NCBI RefSeq assembly: GCF_005116445.1
Contig: NZ_SWBQ01000004.1
Span: 480,858 to 544,857, forward strand
Direction of reading: 5' to 3'
DNA length: 64,000 nt
Source: Pedobacter frigoris
Lineage (GTDB): Bacteria; Bacteroidota; Bacteroidia; Sphingobacteriales; Sphingobacteriaceae
Part shown: in pieces, positions 53,338 to 62,498 of the stretch
How positions within the stretch are numbered: the first letter of the stretch is position 1
Layout: each line of letters begins with the position of its first letter
Made by a program: the position numbers and the translations under genes
The notes under the pieces: model-generated
Told to the model about the DNA's origin: nothing
What the model saw: only the letters and a program-made list of their open reading frames with translations
The model's database searches: none

Positions 53338-54273
53338 ATGGGGAGATTTATATTAAGGTTACTTTTATTTTCAATAGTGTTAATTGTTTTCTTAGCTCCA
53401 TTGTTTTTTTTTAGAATCGGCGGCGAAAGACTGAAATATATTGACAATCCTGTTGCTGCTATTATAGATAAACATGAGAGAATAAAAAAAATTAATTCTC
53501 CAAGGTTAATTATAACCGGAGGTTCTAACGCATTCTATGGAATAAACTCAGCCAAATTAAGAGATAGTTTGAATTTAGATGTTTGTAATATGGCTTTGTT
53601 TGCAGGATTTGGATTGGATTTTATGTTAAATGAGCTTAAAGATGAGCTAAAATCCAATGACATAGTCTTGTTGAGCATTGAATACTTTTTACCTTCTCGT
53701 ATTAATCCTAAGGCTGAAGAGCAATTGATTCGATATTATCCAAATTCAATTAAATACCTCAATAAAGATATTTCTACAAAAGAAAAGCTGTTGAATCCAA
53801 TTAAATTAAATATTGAATCGGTTCAGAATTTTGTGTTGAAGCCACTGACAAGTAAAAGTAGTATTTTTATCCAAACCCGATTAACAAATGAATATGGTGA
53901 CGCGATAGGGAATTTGAACTTTAAAAATCCTGCACATTCAGATTTTGCTGTCAAATTCGAATACAAAGATTGGGAAGGGATAGCTAAACTTAACCAATTT
54001 TTGGAAATTGCTGCTTTAAAAAATGTTAAGGTACTTTTTGTATTTCCACCTATACCAGAAGTTACATATAATATTAATAAGGATATTATTGCTCGCCTTG
54101 AAGCGGATTTGAAATCGAGACTTAAAATACAAGTATTATGTACACCACAAGATATGGTGTTTGATGATAATTTATTTTTCGATACAGAATATCATTTAAA
54201 TAAATTTGGAAGAGAATTGAGAACAAACAAACTTATAGAAATGATAAAGGACTTTCAGATGTCCTTATTATAA
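53338..54273 (+). CDS. Membrane-anchored SGNH/DltD-like acetyltransferase partner
   Basis: A 311-residue protein with one N-terminal membrane anchor and a periplasmic domain. SGNH-type marks are the nucleophile region IITGGSNAFYGINS (about residues 60-73) and a C-terminal Asp-x3-His pair (FFDTEYHLNKFG), as in AlgJ/AlgX and DltD proteins. These take acetyl groups from an MBOAT protein and put them on the polysaccharide. It follows the MBOAT gene by six bases. Overall similarity to known members seems low. Confidence 0.75.
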   Translation: MGRFILRLLLFSIVLIVFLAPLFFFRIGGERLKYIDNPVAAIIDKHERIKKINSPRLIITGGSNAFYGINSAKLRDSLNLDVCNMALFAGFGLDFMLNELKDELKSNDIVLLSIEYFLPSRINPKAEEQLIRYYPNSIKYLNKDISTKEKLLNPIKLNIESVQNFVLKPLTSKSSIFIQTRLTNEYGDAIGNLNFKNPAHSDFAVKFEYKDWEGIAKLNQFLEIAALKNVKVLFVFPPIPEVTYNINKDIIARLEADLKSRLKIQVLCTPQDMVFDDNLFFDTEYHLNKFGRELRTNKLIEMIKDFQMSLL

Positions 54274-54308
54274 CTATTGACTGTTTCAGTTATTACGTAA
54301 AAATACAA

Positions 54309-55088
54309 ATGCTTAGACCTAGAATAATACCTTGTTTGCTGGTTCATGATAAAGGATTGGTTAAGACCGTTAGATTTAAAGACCCAAAATATGTTGGTGA
54401 TCCAATAAATGCTGTTCGTATTTTCAACGAAAAGCAAGTAGATGAACTAACGGTGCTTGATATTGACGCTTCGGTACAGAATAGAGAACCAGATTACAGA
54501 ATGATTGAAAATCTTGCTGCTGAGTGTAGAATGCCATTATGTTATGGAGGAGGAGTTAAGACACCCGAACAGGCACAAAGGATTTTTAGCTTAGGGGTTG
54601 AAAAAATAGCAATTAGTTCTGCTGCAGTTGAGGATCCATTACTTGTGACAAGAATTGCCGAACGTGTGGGGAATCAAAGTGTTGTGGTGGTAATTGATGT
54701 TAAGAAAAAAATGCTTGGAGGATACGAAGTATATATTAACAATGGAAAAAAAAGTACTGGTAAAAATCCCTTTGAGTTAGCAAAACAAGTTCAAAAATAT
54801 GGTGTCGGAGAAATCGTTATCAATTTTATAGATAACGATGGGGTTATGAAAGGCTATGATTTAAGTTTAGCGGAAAAAATGAGGGATAGCGTTACAGTTC
54901 CTTTGACTATGCTTGGAGGCGCCGGTTCTTTAGATGATATTGGTAAATTAATTAGTAAATTTGGAATTATTGGTGCATCTGCGGGGAGCTTATTTGTTTT
55001 CAAAGGTGTTTATAAAGCTGTACTCATTAATTATCCGAACCAAAACGAAAAGACGCAGTTAATCTTAAATAATTTCGATTTGAAATAA
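54309..55088 (+). CDS. HisF-like subunit of amidination module 2
   Basis: A 259-residue HisF-like TIM barrel. In contrast to module 1, residue 11 is Leu (PCLLVHD) while residue 130 is Asp (VVVIDVKK); true HisF needs Asp at both. So it cannot be a normal histidine enzyme, and it most likely only channels ammonia to the WbpG-like ligase at 50111. Motifs YGGGVKTPEQ and MLGGAGSLDD mark the phosphate-binding ends of the barrel. Confidence 0.87.
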   Translation: MLRPRIIPCLLVHDKGLVKTVRFKDPKYVGDPINAVRIFNEKQVDELTVLDIDASVQNREPDYRMIENLAAECRMPLCYGGGVKTPEQAQRIFSLGVEKIAISSAAVEDPLLVTRIAERVGNQSVVVVIDVKKKMLGGYEVYINNGKKSTGKNPFELAKQVQKYGVGEIVINFIDNDGVMKGYDLSLAEKMRDSVTVPLTMLGGAGSLDDIGKLISKFGIIGASAGSLFVFKGVYKAVLINYPNQNEKTQLILNNFDLK

Positions 55089-55113
55089 CCTATTATTTGG
55101 ATAAAAGCTTTAT

Positions 55114-56271
55114 ATGAACAGATTAAAGATTCTTATATTACTAGACTACTACCTGCCGGGATTTAATGGGGGTGGACCGTTAAGATCAATTAAAAATCTG
55201 GTTGATCAATTAGGTGACGATTTTGATTTTAGAATCATTACTTCTGATAGAGATTTAGGAAGTGATTTGCCGTATGATGAAATTCAAGCAGATACATGGA
55301 TAAATTTTGAAGGGGTGAATGTTTATTATATTTCTCCTGGTAATCTTTCGATAAGCGGATGGTCAAAAATAATTTCAAATACAGAACACGATATTTTATA
55401 CTTAAATAGTTTTTTTCAGCCTAGGTTTACTTTTTTGCCCCTAATGGCAAGGAGGTTAGGGAAATTGCCCTCAAAGCCTACTATTGTCGCCCCTAGAGGT
55501 GAGTTACTGGAAGGCTGTTTAAAGATAAAATCATTAAAAAAGACCATATACCTTTTCTTAGCAAAATCAATTGGTCTTTATAAGAACTTAAATTGGCAGG
55601 CTTCAAGCAAATTTGAGGTAGTTAGTTTTAAAGATGTAATGGGTTCTGTCGCGTCTAGGATACAGATTGCAACCAATTTGCCCCCAATTCCGCAAGAGAT
55701 CAATATTGAAAATCCAAGAATAAGTGGGACACCCCTTAAAGTCTGTTTTATTTCTAGACTAACGCAAGAAAAGAATTTAGAATACGCACTTCAAGTGTTA
55801 AAAAAAGTAGAAGTTCCTGTGGTTTTTGACATATACGGACCAAAGCAAGATGAAGAATATTGGAAGATGTGCGAGGCTTTAATACTGGAACAAAAAGAAC
55901 CGGTATCTGTTAGTTATTGCGGGGAATTGGAGCATAAATTTATAAATGAAACTTTTTTAAAATATGATCTATTTTTCTTTCCTTCAAAAGGTGAGAATTT
56001 TGGTCACGTGATTATTGAAGCAATGCTTATGGGAACACCTGTCTTGCTTTCAGATACTACACCATGGAGATCACTTAGAGAGAAAGGTGTAGGTTGGGAT
56101 TTGTCACTTGACGACCCTCTTTCATTTGTAAAAGCCATAAATGATGCCTATAATGCTACACCTGAAGAATATAAGGTATTTAGGGAAAGCGTTAGGCAAT
56201 ATGCTATAGAGGTTAGTTTGGATAAAGAAGCTATAAAAGCAAGCAAACTCTTGTTTCTAGATGCATCATAA
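55114..56271 (+). CDS. Glycosyltransferase family 4
   Basis: A 385-residue GT-B glycosyltransferase. N-terminal half: ILILLDYYLPGFNGGGPLRS, with APRGELLEGCLK; C-terminal half: CFISRLTQEKNLEYAL, and the donor-binding EX7E-type stretch PSKGENFGHVIIEAML. It adds one sugar of the repeat unit from a nucleotide donor on the cytoplasmic face. Donor and linkage cannot be told from the sequence. Confidence 0.88.
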   Translation: MNRLKILILLDYYLPGFNGGGPLRSIKNLVDQLGDDFDFRIITSDRDLGSDLPYDEIQADTWINFEGVNVYYISPGNLSISGWSKIISNTEHDILYLNSFFQPRFTFLPLMARRLGKLPSKPTIVAPRGELLEGCLKIKSLKKTIYLFLAKSIGLYKNLNWQASSKFEVVSFKDVMGSVASRIQIATNLPPIPQEINIENPRISGTPLKVCFISRLTQEKNLEYALQVLKKVEVPVVFDIYGPKQDEEYWKMCEALILEQKEPVSVSYCGELEHKFINETFLKYDLFFFPSKGENFGHVIIEAMLMGTPVLLSDTTPWRSLREKGVGWDLSLDDPLSFVKAINDAYNATPEEYKVFRESVRQYAIEVSLDKEAIKASKLLFLDAS

Positions 56272-56306
56272 ATGCAATATTATAAATAGTTCATAAAATA
56301 TAGAGA

Positions 56307-57341
56307 ATGTTTTTAAATAAGACTTTATTGATTACTGGTGGAACTGGATCATTTGGAAATGCAGTTTTAAATAGATTTTTATATACGGATCATTTTAAAG
56401 AAATCCGGATTTTTTCCAGAGACGAGAAGAAACAGGATGATATGAGAAATCAACTTAAAAATGATAAGTTGAAGTTCTATATTGGCGATGTTAGGGATTA
56501 TAATAGTGTAGAACGAGCGATGAAGGGCGTGGATTATGTTTTTCATGCCGCTGCTCTAAAGCAAGTACCTTCATGTGAATTTTTCCCTATTGAAGCCACT
56601 AAGACAAATGTATTTGGGACACAGAATGTAATAGACGCTGCGGTTGCAAATAAGGTCAATAAGGTCATATGCTTAAGTACAGATAAAGCTGCTTATCCAA
56701 TTAATGCAATGGGTATATCAAAAGCATTGATGGAAAAGGTCGCCATCGCAGCCTCAAGGAATTTAGAACACACAACTGTATGCCTTACACGTTATGGGAA
56801 TGTGATGGCGTCCAGAGGTTCCGTGATTCCTTTATTTTTAAAACAAATCCAATCTGGGCAGCCTTTGACGATTACAGATCCTAATATGACCCGATTTTTG
56901 ATGTCATTGGAGGATGCTGTTGATCTGGTGTTATTTGCATTTGAACATGCTAATCCGGGAGATCTTTTCGTAAATAAGGCTCCGGCGGGTACAATCGGAG
57001 ACTTAGCAGAAGCACTTAAACAGCTGTGTAAAGCAGATAATGAGATTAAAATTATAGGTACACGGCACGGCGAGAAATTATACGAGACATTGTGTACTCG
57101 CGAAGAAATGGTTAAAGCTCAAGATATGGGCGATTTTTACCGTATCCCTGCAGATAACCGCGATTTAAATTACGCTCAATATTTCTCTGAAGGGGAAACG
57201 GATATTTCTAAAATAGATGATTACCATTCTCATAATACCGAGCAACAGGGAGTTGAGGGAATGAAAAGGTTGTTGTCAAATCTTCCTCTAATAAAAAAAG
57301 AAATTTTCGGTGATTTAACTGCTGTTCAATATCCGGGATAA
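56307..57341 (+). CDS. capE: UDP-GlcNAc 4,6-dehydratase / 5-epimerase, CapE/WbjB type
   Basis: A 344-residue extended SDR: ITGGTGSFGNAVL at the start, ALKQVPSCEFFPIEA, and STDKAAYPINAMGISK with Met at the usual Tyr place, as in CapE, WbjB and FlaA1. It starts UDP-N-acetyl-L-fucosamine synthesis from UDP-GlcNAc. The closely related PseB makes pseudaminic acid precursors, but the CapF and CapG homologues that follow point to L-FucNAc. Confidence 0.9.
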   Translation: MFLNKTLLITGGTGSFGNAVLNRFLYTDHFKEIRIFSRDEKKQDDMRNQLKNDKLKFYIGDVRDYNSVERAMKGVDYVFHAAALKQVPSCEFFPIEATKTNVFGTQNVIDAAVANKVNKVICLSTDKAAYPINAMGISKALMEKVAIAASRNLEHTTVCLTRYGNVMASRGSVIPLFLKQIQSGQPLTITDPNMTRFLMSLEDAVDLVLFAFEHANPGDLFVNKAPAGTIGDLAEALKQLCKADNEIKIIGTRHGEKLYETLCTREEMVKAQDMGDFYRIPADNRDLNYAQYFSEGETDISKIDDYHSHNTEQQGVEGMKRLLSNLPLIKKEIFGDLTAVQYPG

Positions 57342-57342
57342 A

Positions 57343-57774
57343 ATGAATGAAAATATCATGGTTATCAAGGGTGGGCGACATATAGACAATCGGGGCATAA
57401 TGGATTATATTAATGAATTTGACATGTCGTTGATTAAGAGAATGTATATGATCAACCATCCCAATAAACATATAAAAAGAGGATGGAGGGCACATAAATT
57501 GGAACAACGTTGGTTTTATGTTGTCAAAGGAGGATTTGAGATCAACCTTGTGAAAATTGACGATTTTGAAAATCCAGATCCTAATCAAAAAATAGAAACA
57601 TATGAACTCACAGACCAACAACCGATGGTTATACATGTGCCTGTTGGTTATGCAAGTGCTTTTAGGGCATTAGAAAATGATTCTAAAGTCGTAGTATATG
57701 CGGATGCCAATATACAGGCGGCCGTTAACGATAATTATCAATATCCTATTGATTATTTTGTCAATTGGAAATAA
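57343..57774 (+). CDS. Cupin sugar epimerase-like protein, WxcM/RmlC-like
   Basis: A 143-residue cupin protein. GGRHIDNRGIMDYINEFD and the following HKLEQRWFYVVKGG, VPVGYASAFRALEND match small RmlC/WxcM-like 3,5-epimerases or isomerases of nucleotide sugars. It is placed between CapE and CapF homologues with one and nine bases of spacing, so it probably helps in the L-FucNAc branch, though the standard CapE-F-G route needs no such extra protein. Its true reaction is unknown. Confidence 0.75.
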   Translation: MNENIMVIKGGRHIDNRGIMDYINEFDMSLIKRMYMINHPNKHIKRGWRAHKLEQRWFYVVKGGFEINLVKIDDFENPDPNQKIETYELTDQQPMVIHVPVGYASAFRALENDSKVVVYADANIQAAVNDNYQYPIDYFVNWK

Positions 57775-57783
57775 CCCTTTATA

Positions 57784-58908
57784 ATGAGTAAAATAAGAAT
57801 AGGCATAACAGGCCAGGAAGGCTTTGTCGGACAACATTTATTTAACACACTTGGTTTATTCCCTGATGAATTTGAGAGAGTTTCGTATCATATTGACTTT
57901 TTTAAAAATAAAGAAAGCCTTGAATTATTTGTGGGTCAATGTGATGTAATCGTTCATCTTGCAGCAATGAATAGGCATGACGATCCTGAGGTACTTTATC
58001 AAACCAATATAGGTTTGGTAAAACAGCTAATAGATGCGCTTGAAAAAACATCGAGCAAAGCACATGTTCTTTTCTCTTCTTCGTCACAAGAAGAGCGGGA
58101 TAATCTATATGGCAAAAGTAAAAAGGAGGGAAGAGAACTTTTAATCCGGTGGGCAACCTTAACTGGAGGGACATTTACAGGATTAGTTATACCAAATGTT
58201 TTTGGACCTTTTGGTCATCCTTATTACAATTCATTCATTGCAACTTTCTCACACCAGCTTACGCATGGGGAACAGCCAAAAATTGAAGTTGACGGCGAAG
58301 TTAAATTGATTTACGTCAATGAATTGATTGAAGTTATCTTGGGTGAGGTGAGAAGTAAATTGGGTAACCCGCTATTTATAATCCCCCATACTTCTGTTAA
58401 TAAGGTCTCAGAGATATTAGCATTATTAGAGCAATATAAAGAAGAATATTTTCTAGCGGGGATCATTCCCGAATTAAAGAGTTCATTTGCACTTAATTTG
58501 TTTAATACCTTCCGATGCTATATAGATATCAAGTCTCACAACCCAGTGAAACTGGTTAAACACACAGATCCTAGAGGGGCATTTGTAGAAATCATACGCC
58601 TGAAAGCAGGTGGTCAAGTTTCATTTTCTACTACTGTAGCTGGAATTACGAGGGGAAATCATTATCATACACGAAAAATTGAGCGTTTTGCTGTAATTAA
58701 GGGCAAGGCTCTAATTCAATTGAGACGTATTGGTACAGATGAAGTCCTGGATTTCTATTTGGATGGCAATGAGCCCGCTTATGTAGATATGCCAATTTGG
58801 TATACGCATAATATCAAAAATATCGGAAAAGAAGAACTCTATACGAACTTCTGGATAAACGAGTTTTTCGATCCAGATGATCCCGATACCTATTTTGAAA
58901 ATGTTTAG
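57784..58908 (+). CDS. capF: Bifunctional reductase-epimerase CapF/WbjC type
   Basis: A 374-residue two-domain protein: an N-terminal SDR domain (ITGQEGFVGQHLF; YGKSKKEGR holds the catalytic Tyr and Lys) and a C-terminal cupin (about residues 255-374, with GNHYHTRKIERFAVIKG, zinc ligands His). CapF epimerises C3 and reduces C4 in the UDP-L-FucNAc route. Domain order and length match CapF and FnlB. Confidence 0.92.
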   Translation: MSKIRIGITGQEGFVGQHLFNTLGLFPDEFERVSYHIDFFKNKESLELFVGQCDVIVHLAAMNRHDDPEVLYQTNIGLVKQLIDALEKTSSKAHVLFSSSSQEERDNLYGKSKKEGRELLIRWATLTGGTFTGLVIPNVFGPFGHPYYNSFIATFSHQLTHGEQPKIEVDGEVKLIYVNELIEVILGEVRSKLGNPLFIIPHTSVNKVSEILALLEQYKEEYFLAGIIPELKSSFALNLFNTFRCYIDIKSHNPVKLVKHTDPRGAFVEIIRLKAGGQVSFSTTVAGITRGNHYHTRKIERFAVIKGKALIQLRRIGTDEVLDFYLDGNEPAYVDMPIWYTHNIKNIGKEELYTNFWINEFFDPDDPDTYFENV

Positions 58909-58931
58909 ATTTAATACACGATACTAATATT

Positions 58932-60074
58932 ATGAAAGAGAAATTAAAGGTGATGACAGTTGTGGGTACCCGCCCCGAAATTATTCGATTGGCGAGAGTG
59001 ATGGCTGCTTTGGATGCTTCTGACGCAATAGACCATATTATTGTGCATACTGGTCAGAACTATGATTATGAATTAAATCAGATTTTCTTTGATGATCTTT
59101 CTATACGTAAACCAGATTTTTTCTTAAATGCCGCGGGTAAAAGTGCTACTGAAACCGTGGGGCAAATTTTAATTAAGATAGATCCTTTATTGGAATCTGA
59201 ACAGCCCGATGCATTTTTGGTATTGGGCGATACCAACTCTTGTTTATGTGCAATTCCAGCAAAAAAACGTCATATACCAATATTTCACATGGAAGCCGGA
59301 AACCGTTGCTTTGATCAGCGAGTTCCCGAAGAAACTAATAGAAAAATTGTAGATCATATTTCAGATGTAAATTTGACTTATAGTGACATAGCAAGGGAAT
59401 ATCTTTTGCGAGAGGGATTACCGGCGGATAGAATTATTAAAACAGGCTCTCCAATGTTTGAGGTATTGAGTCACTATATGACTCAGATCGAGGGTTCTAA
59501 TATACTGGAACGGCTGAATCTTGAAGAACAAAAATATTTTGTAATTTCCTCTCATAGAGAGGAAAATATCAGTAGTGAGAAAAACTTTACCAATTTGATG
59601 AAGAGTCTAAATCTCATTGCCGAAAAGTATGGCTATCCTATTATTGTTAGTACACACCCAAGGACAAGAAATATGATCGAATCGAAAAAAATTGAAATGA
59701 GGCCAGAAGTTCAATTTTTAAAGCCTATGGGGTTCAATGATTACAATGCTTTACAAATGCGGTCTTATGCTGTATTGTCAGATAGTGGTACAATATCTGA
59801 AGAGTCTTCAACTCTTAATTTTCCAGCATTAAATTTACGGGATGCACATGAGAGGCCAGAAGCGATGGAAGAAGCATCAGTAATGATGGTAGGTATGAAT
59901 CCGGAGCGCATTATGCAAGCTCTCGTTCAACTTACTTACCAGAAAAGAGGTACTGAAAGAAATTTCAGAAAGGTAGCGGATTATTCTATGCCAAATGTCT
60001 CAGATAAGATGGTTCGTATTATTATTAGCTATGTTGATTATATCAAAAGAGTAGTTTGGGGCGAAAGGGATTAA
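58932..60074 (+). CDS. capG: UDP-sugar 2-epimerase, CapG/WbjD type
   Basis: A 380-residue non-hydrolysing 2-epimerase of the WecB group: VVGTRPEIIRLARVM, HTGQNYDYELNQIFF, LGDTNSCL, HMEAGNRCFDQRVPEETNR, SHREENI and SDSGTISEESS. It inverts C2 as the last step to UDP-N-acetyl-L-fucosamine. Together with the CapE and CapF homologues the route is complete in 3.8 kb. Confidence 0.92.
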   Translation: MKEKLKVMTVVGTRPEIIRLARVMAALDASDAIDHIIVHTGQNYDYELNQIFFDDLSIRKPDFFLNAAGKSATETVGQILIKIDPLLESEQPDAFLVLGDTNSCLCAIPAKKRHIPIFHMEAGNRCFDQRVPEETNRKIVDHISDVNLTYSDIAREYLLREGLPADRIIKTGSPMFEVLSHYMTQIEGSNILERLNLEEQKYFVISSHREENISSEKNFTNLMKSLNLIAEKYGYPIIVSTHPRTRNMIESKKIEMRPEVQFLKPMGFNDYNALQMRSYAVLSDSGTISEESSTLNFPALNLRDAHERPEAMEEASVMMVGMNPERIMQALVQLTYQKRGTERNFRKVADYSMPNVSDKMVRIIISYVDYIKRVVWGERD

Positions 60075-60077
60075 ATA

Positions 60078-61283
60078 ATGAAAATTCTTTTTTTGACTAT
60101 AGTTAGAATTGATGATGTTTCGGAAAGAGGCATTTACAACGATCTAATGTGTTATTTCAGAGATCAGTCGCATGAAGTTTATATAGCTTGCCCCAACGAG
60201 AGACGTTACCAAGAATCGACCCGGTTAAATGTTTCACATGGGATCCATGTTTTAAAAATTAGAACGCTAAATATTCAAAAAACAAATTTACTTGAGAAAG
60301 GAATTGGAACCTTATTGTTAGAGAGGCAATTTCTTTCTGGGATAAAAAAGTATTTTTCAGACATTAAATTCGATTTAATCATATATTCTACTCCTCCGAT
60401 TACCTTTACTAATATTGTTAGTTATATCAAGCAAAAAAGTAATGCAAAATCCTACCTGCTTCTAAAAGATATTTTTCCACAAAACGCTGTAGATCTTGGC
60501 TTTATTAGAAAAGGAGGGGTATTACATCGATATTTTAAATATAAAGAGAGTAAACTTTATCGAGTTTCTGATCATATTGGCTGTATGTCTCCGGCAAATG
60601 TTAAATTTGTCCTTCAAAATAATCCCTATTTAAAAAGCGACGTTGTCGAGGTAAATCCTAATAGTCTTTTACCTGCTAATATCATAGAAAATGTAAACAA
60701 AGCCGATATTAGAAAATTTTATAACATCCCTATAGACAGTACCGTGTTTATTTATGGGGGAAATTTAGGCGTTCCTCAAGGTATTTCTTTTCTATTAGAT
60801 ATTTTGAAATCAAATTTAGAAAAGGCTGATATTTTTTTTGTAGTCGTTGGTTCAGGTACTCAGTATCACTTGTTAGAAAATTGGAATAATGAAACGCTTC
60901 CTAAAAATGTAGCGCTTTTAAAAGGCTTACCAAAAAAACAATATGATGAGTTACTCGGTGCTTGTGATGTTGGTTTAATTTTTTTAGACAAACGCTTTAC
61001 AATTCCTAATTATCCGTCCAGACTTTTGTCTTATATGGAGGCCTATATGCCGGTTCTAGCAGCCACTGATACTGCTACGGATATTGGCATGATTATGGAA
61101 GAAAATGGTTTCGGCCTTTGGTGTGAGAGTGGGGACTTAGCGAAGTTTAATTCCAATTTGAATAAATTGATGTCAAACCTTAATTTATTAAAGGATATGG
61201 GACTTAAGGCAAATCAATTTATGATTGACAACTATCATGTTTCAAATTCATACAATAAAATAATTGAAAAATTCAATGTATAA
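60078..61283 (+). CDS. Glycosyltransferase family 4, WbuB-like
   Basis: A 401-residue GT-B glycosyltransferase with a weakly conserved N-terminal half and a donor domain containing FIYGGNLGVPQGISFLLD, VVVGSGTQ, and PNYPSRLLSYMEAYMPVLA. WbuB-like enzymes transfer L-FucNAc next to the first sugar; the place right after the UDP-L-FucNAc genes and before the initiating transferase supports this. It ends 8 bases inside the next gene. Confidence 0.83.
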   Translation: MKILFLTIVRIDDVSERGIYNDLMCYFRDQSHEVYIACPNERRYQESTRLNVSHGIHVLKIRTLNIQKTNLLEKGIGTLLLERQFLSGIKKYFSDIKFDLIIYSTPPITFTNIVSYIKQKSNAKSYLLLKDIFPQNAVDLGFIRKGGVLHRYFKYKESKLYRVSDHIGCMSPANVKFVLQNNPYLKSDVVEVNPNSLLPANIIENVNKADIRKFYNIPIDSTVFIYGGNLGVPQGISFLLDILKSNLEKADIFFVVVGSGTQYHLLENWNNETLPKNVALLKGLPKKQYDELLGACDVGLIFLDKRFTIPNYPSRLLSYMEAYMPVLAATDTATDIGMIMEENGFGLWCESGDLAKFNSNLNKLMSNLNLLKDMGLKANQFMIDNYHVSNSYNKIIEKFNV

Positions 61284-61878
61284 GATTTTTGTAAAGCGAC
61301 TAATAGATTTCTTTTTTGCGTTAGTTGGATTTATTATATTATTACCTGTTTTTTTTTTAGTTCTTTTATTGTTGACAATTGTTAACCAAGGAAAGCCATT
61401 TTTCTTTCAAATAAGACCAGGAAAGAATAATCATATGTTTAAAATAATAAAATTTAAGACTATGAATGACAAACGAGGCAAAAATGGTGAATTAATGCCG
61501 GATGTTGTTCGTTTAACAAAAATTGGAGCTTTTGTAAGAAGAACCTCTTTGGATGAAATTCCTCAACTATTTAATGTTATTAAAGGTGAGATGAGTCTCA
61601 TAGGCCCGCGTCCATTACTGCCAGAATATTTACAACTTTATTCCAAGGAACAAATTAGGAGACATGAGGTAAAGCCAGGAATTACTGGCTGGGCACAAAT
61701 TAATGGACGTAATGCAATTAGCTGGGATCAAAAGTTTAAACTTGATATTTATTATGTTGAGAATCTAAGTTTTTGGCTAGATTTGAAGATAATATTATTA
61801 ACCATAAAAAAAGTATTGATCAAAGAAGGTATTTCTTCAGGAAGTTCAGTGACAATGGAAAAATTTACAAGAAATTAA
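61276..61878 (+). CDS. pglC: Initiating phosphoglycosyltransferase, PglC-like
   Basis: A 200-residue small monotopic phosphoglycosyltransferase: one N-terminal reentrant hydrophobic helix (about residues 9-31), PFFFQIRPGKNNHMFKIIKFKTM, the catalytic Asp-Glu in TSLDEIPQLFNV, SLIGPRPLLPEY and GITGWAQINGRN. It puts the first sugar phosphate on undecaprenyl phosphate. With PglD- and PglE-like genes next, the sugar is probably diNAcBac. ATG 61276 fits the family start; a TTG reading from 61264 is rejected. Confidence 0.9.
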   Translation: MYKIFVKRLIDFFFALVGFIILLPVFFLVLLLLTIVNQGKPFFFQIRPGKNNHMFKIIKFKTMNDKRGKNGELMPDVVRLTKIGAFVRRTSLDEIPQLFNVIKGEMSLIGPRPLLPEYLQLYSKEQIRRHEVKPGITGWAQINGRNAISWDQKFKLDIYYVENLSFWLDLKIILLTIKKVLIKEGISSGSSVTMEKFTRN

Positions 61879-62498
61879 TGCACATAATAGGAGCTGGTGG
61901 ACATGCAAAGGTGATAGTTGAAATCATACTGGAATCCAACTTTAAGATAGAAGGAATTTGGGATGAAAATCCTGATTTAATTGAATTTATGGGGTATCCT
62001 GTAAATGGAAATTTCAAATCTTTTATGGAAAAAATTATTCCTAATGAAGCTATCATAGCTATAGGTAATAACGGTATTAGGAAGAAGCTTGGTGAACAAC
62101 TTTCGAATAATAAGGGTGTTGCGATTCATAAATCAAGTGTAGTATCTTCCAGTGCTTCGATTAATTTTGGTACCGTTATTATGGCTAATGCAACTATTAA
62201 CGCACATGCAACTATTGGTAAATACGCTATAATAAATACAAACGCCTCTATAGATCATGATTGTCATTTAGGTGATTATGTGCACGTTTCTCCACAAGCT
62301 GGACTTGGGGGTAATGTAACTGTTGGTGAAGGTACGCATATTGGATTAGGATCGTCGATTATACAAGGCATCACAATTGGCAAATGGGCAACTATAGGCG
62401 CTGGTGCAGTAATAATAAATGATATTCCAGACTATGCAGTTGTTGTAGGAAACCCGGGACGAATTATTAAATATAATAAAAGACACGATGAACAATAA
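61878..62498 (+). CDS. pglD: Acetyltransferase, PglD/NeuD type
   Basis: A 206-residue protein beginning MHIIGAGGHAKVIVE, a Rossmann-like N-terminal part, followed by a left-handed beta-helix with the catalytic His in IDHDCHLGDYVHVSP. This is the PglD/NeuD/LegH-like layout. It most likely acetylates the 4-amino group of the UDP-sugar made by the next gene. It could also serve the legionaminic route, where the acetylation step lacks a nearby gene. The longer reading from 61773 is inside the previous gene; ATG 61878 overlaps its stop. Confidence 0.88.
   Translation: MHIIGAGGHAKVIVEIILESNFKIEGIWDENPDLIEFMGYPVNGNFKSFMEKIIPNEAIIAIGNNGIRKKLGEQLSNNKGVAIHKSSVVSSSASINFGTVIMANATINAHATIGKYAIINTNASIDHDCHLGDYVHVSPQAGLGGNVTVGEGTHIGLGSSIIQGITIGKWATIGAGAVIINDIPDYAVVVGNPGRIIKYNKRHDEQ

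Noticed and set aside
56307..57341. PseB and a pseudaminic acid pathway
   Set aside because: The following CapF and CapG homologues define the L-FucNAc route; no PseC- or PseG-like gene follows.
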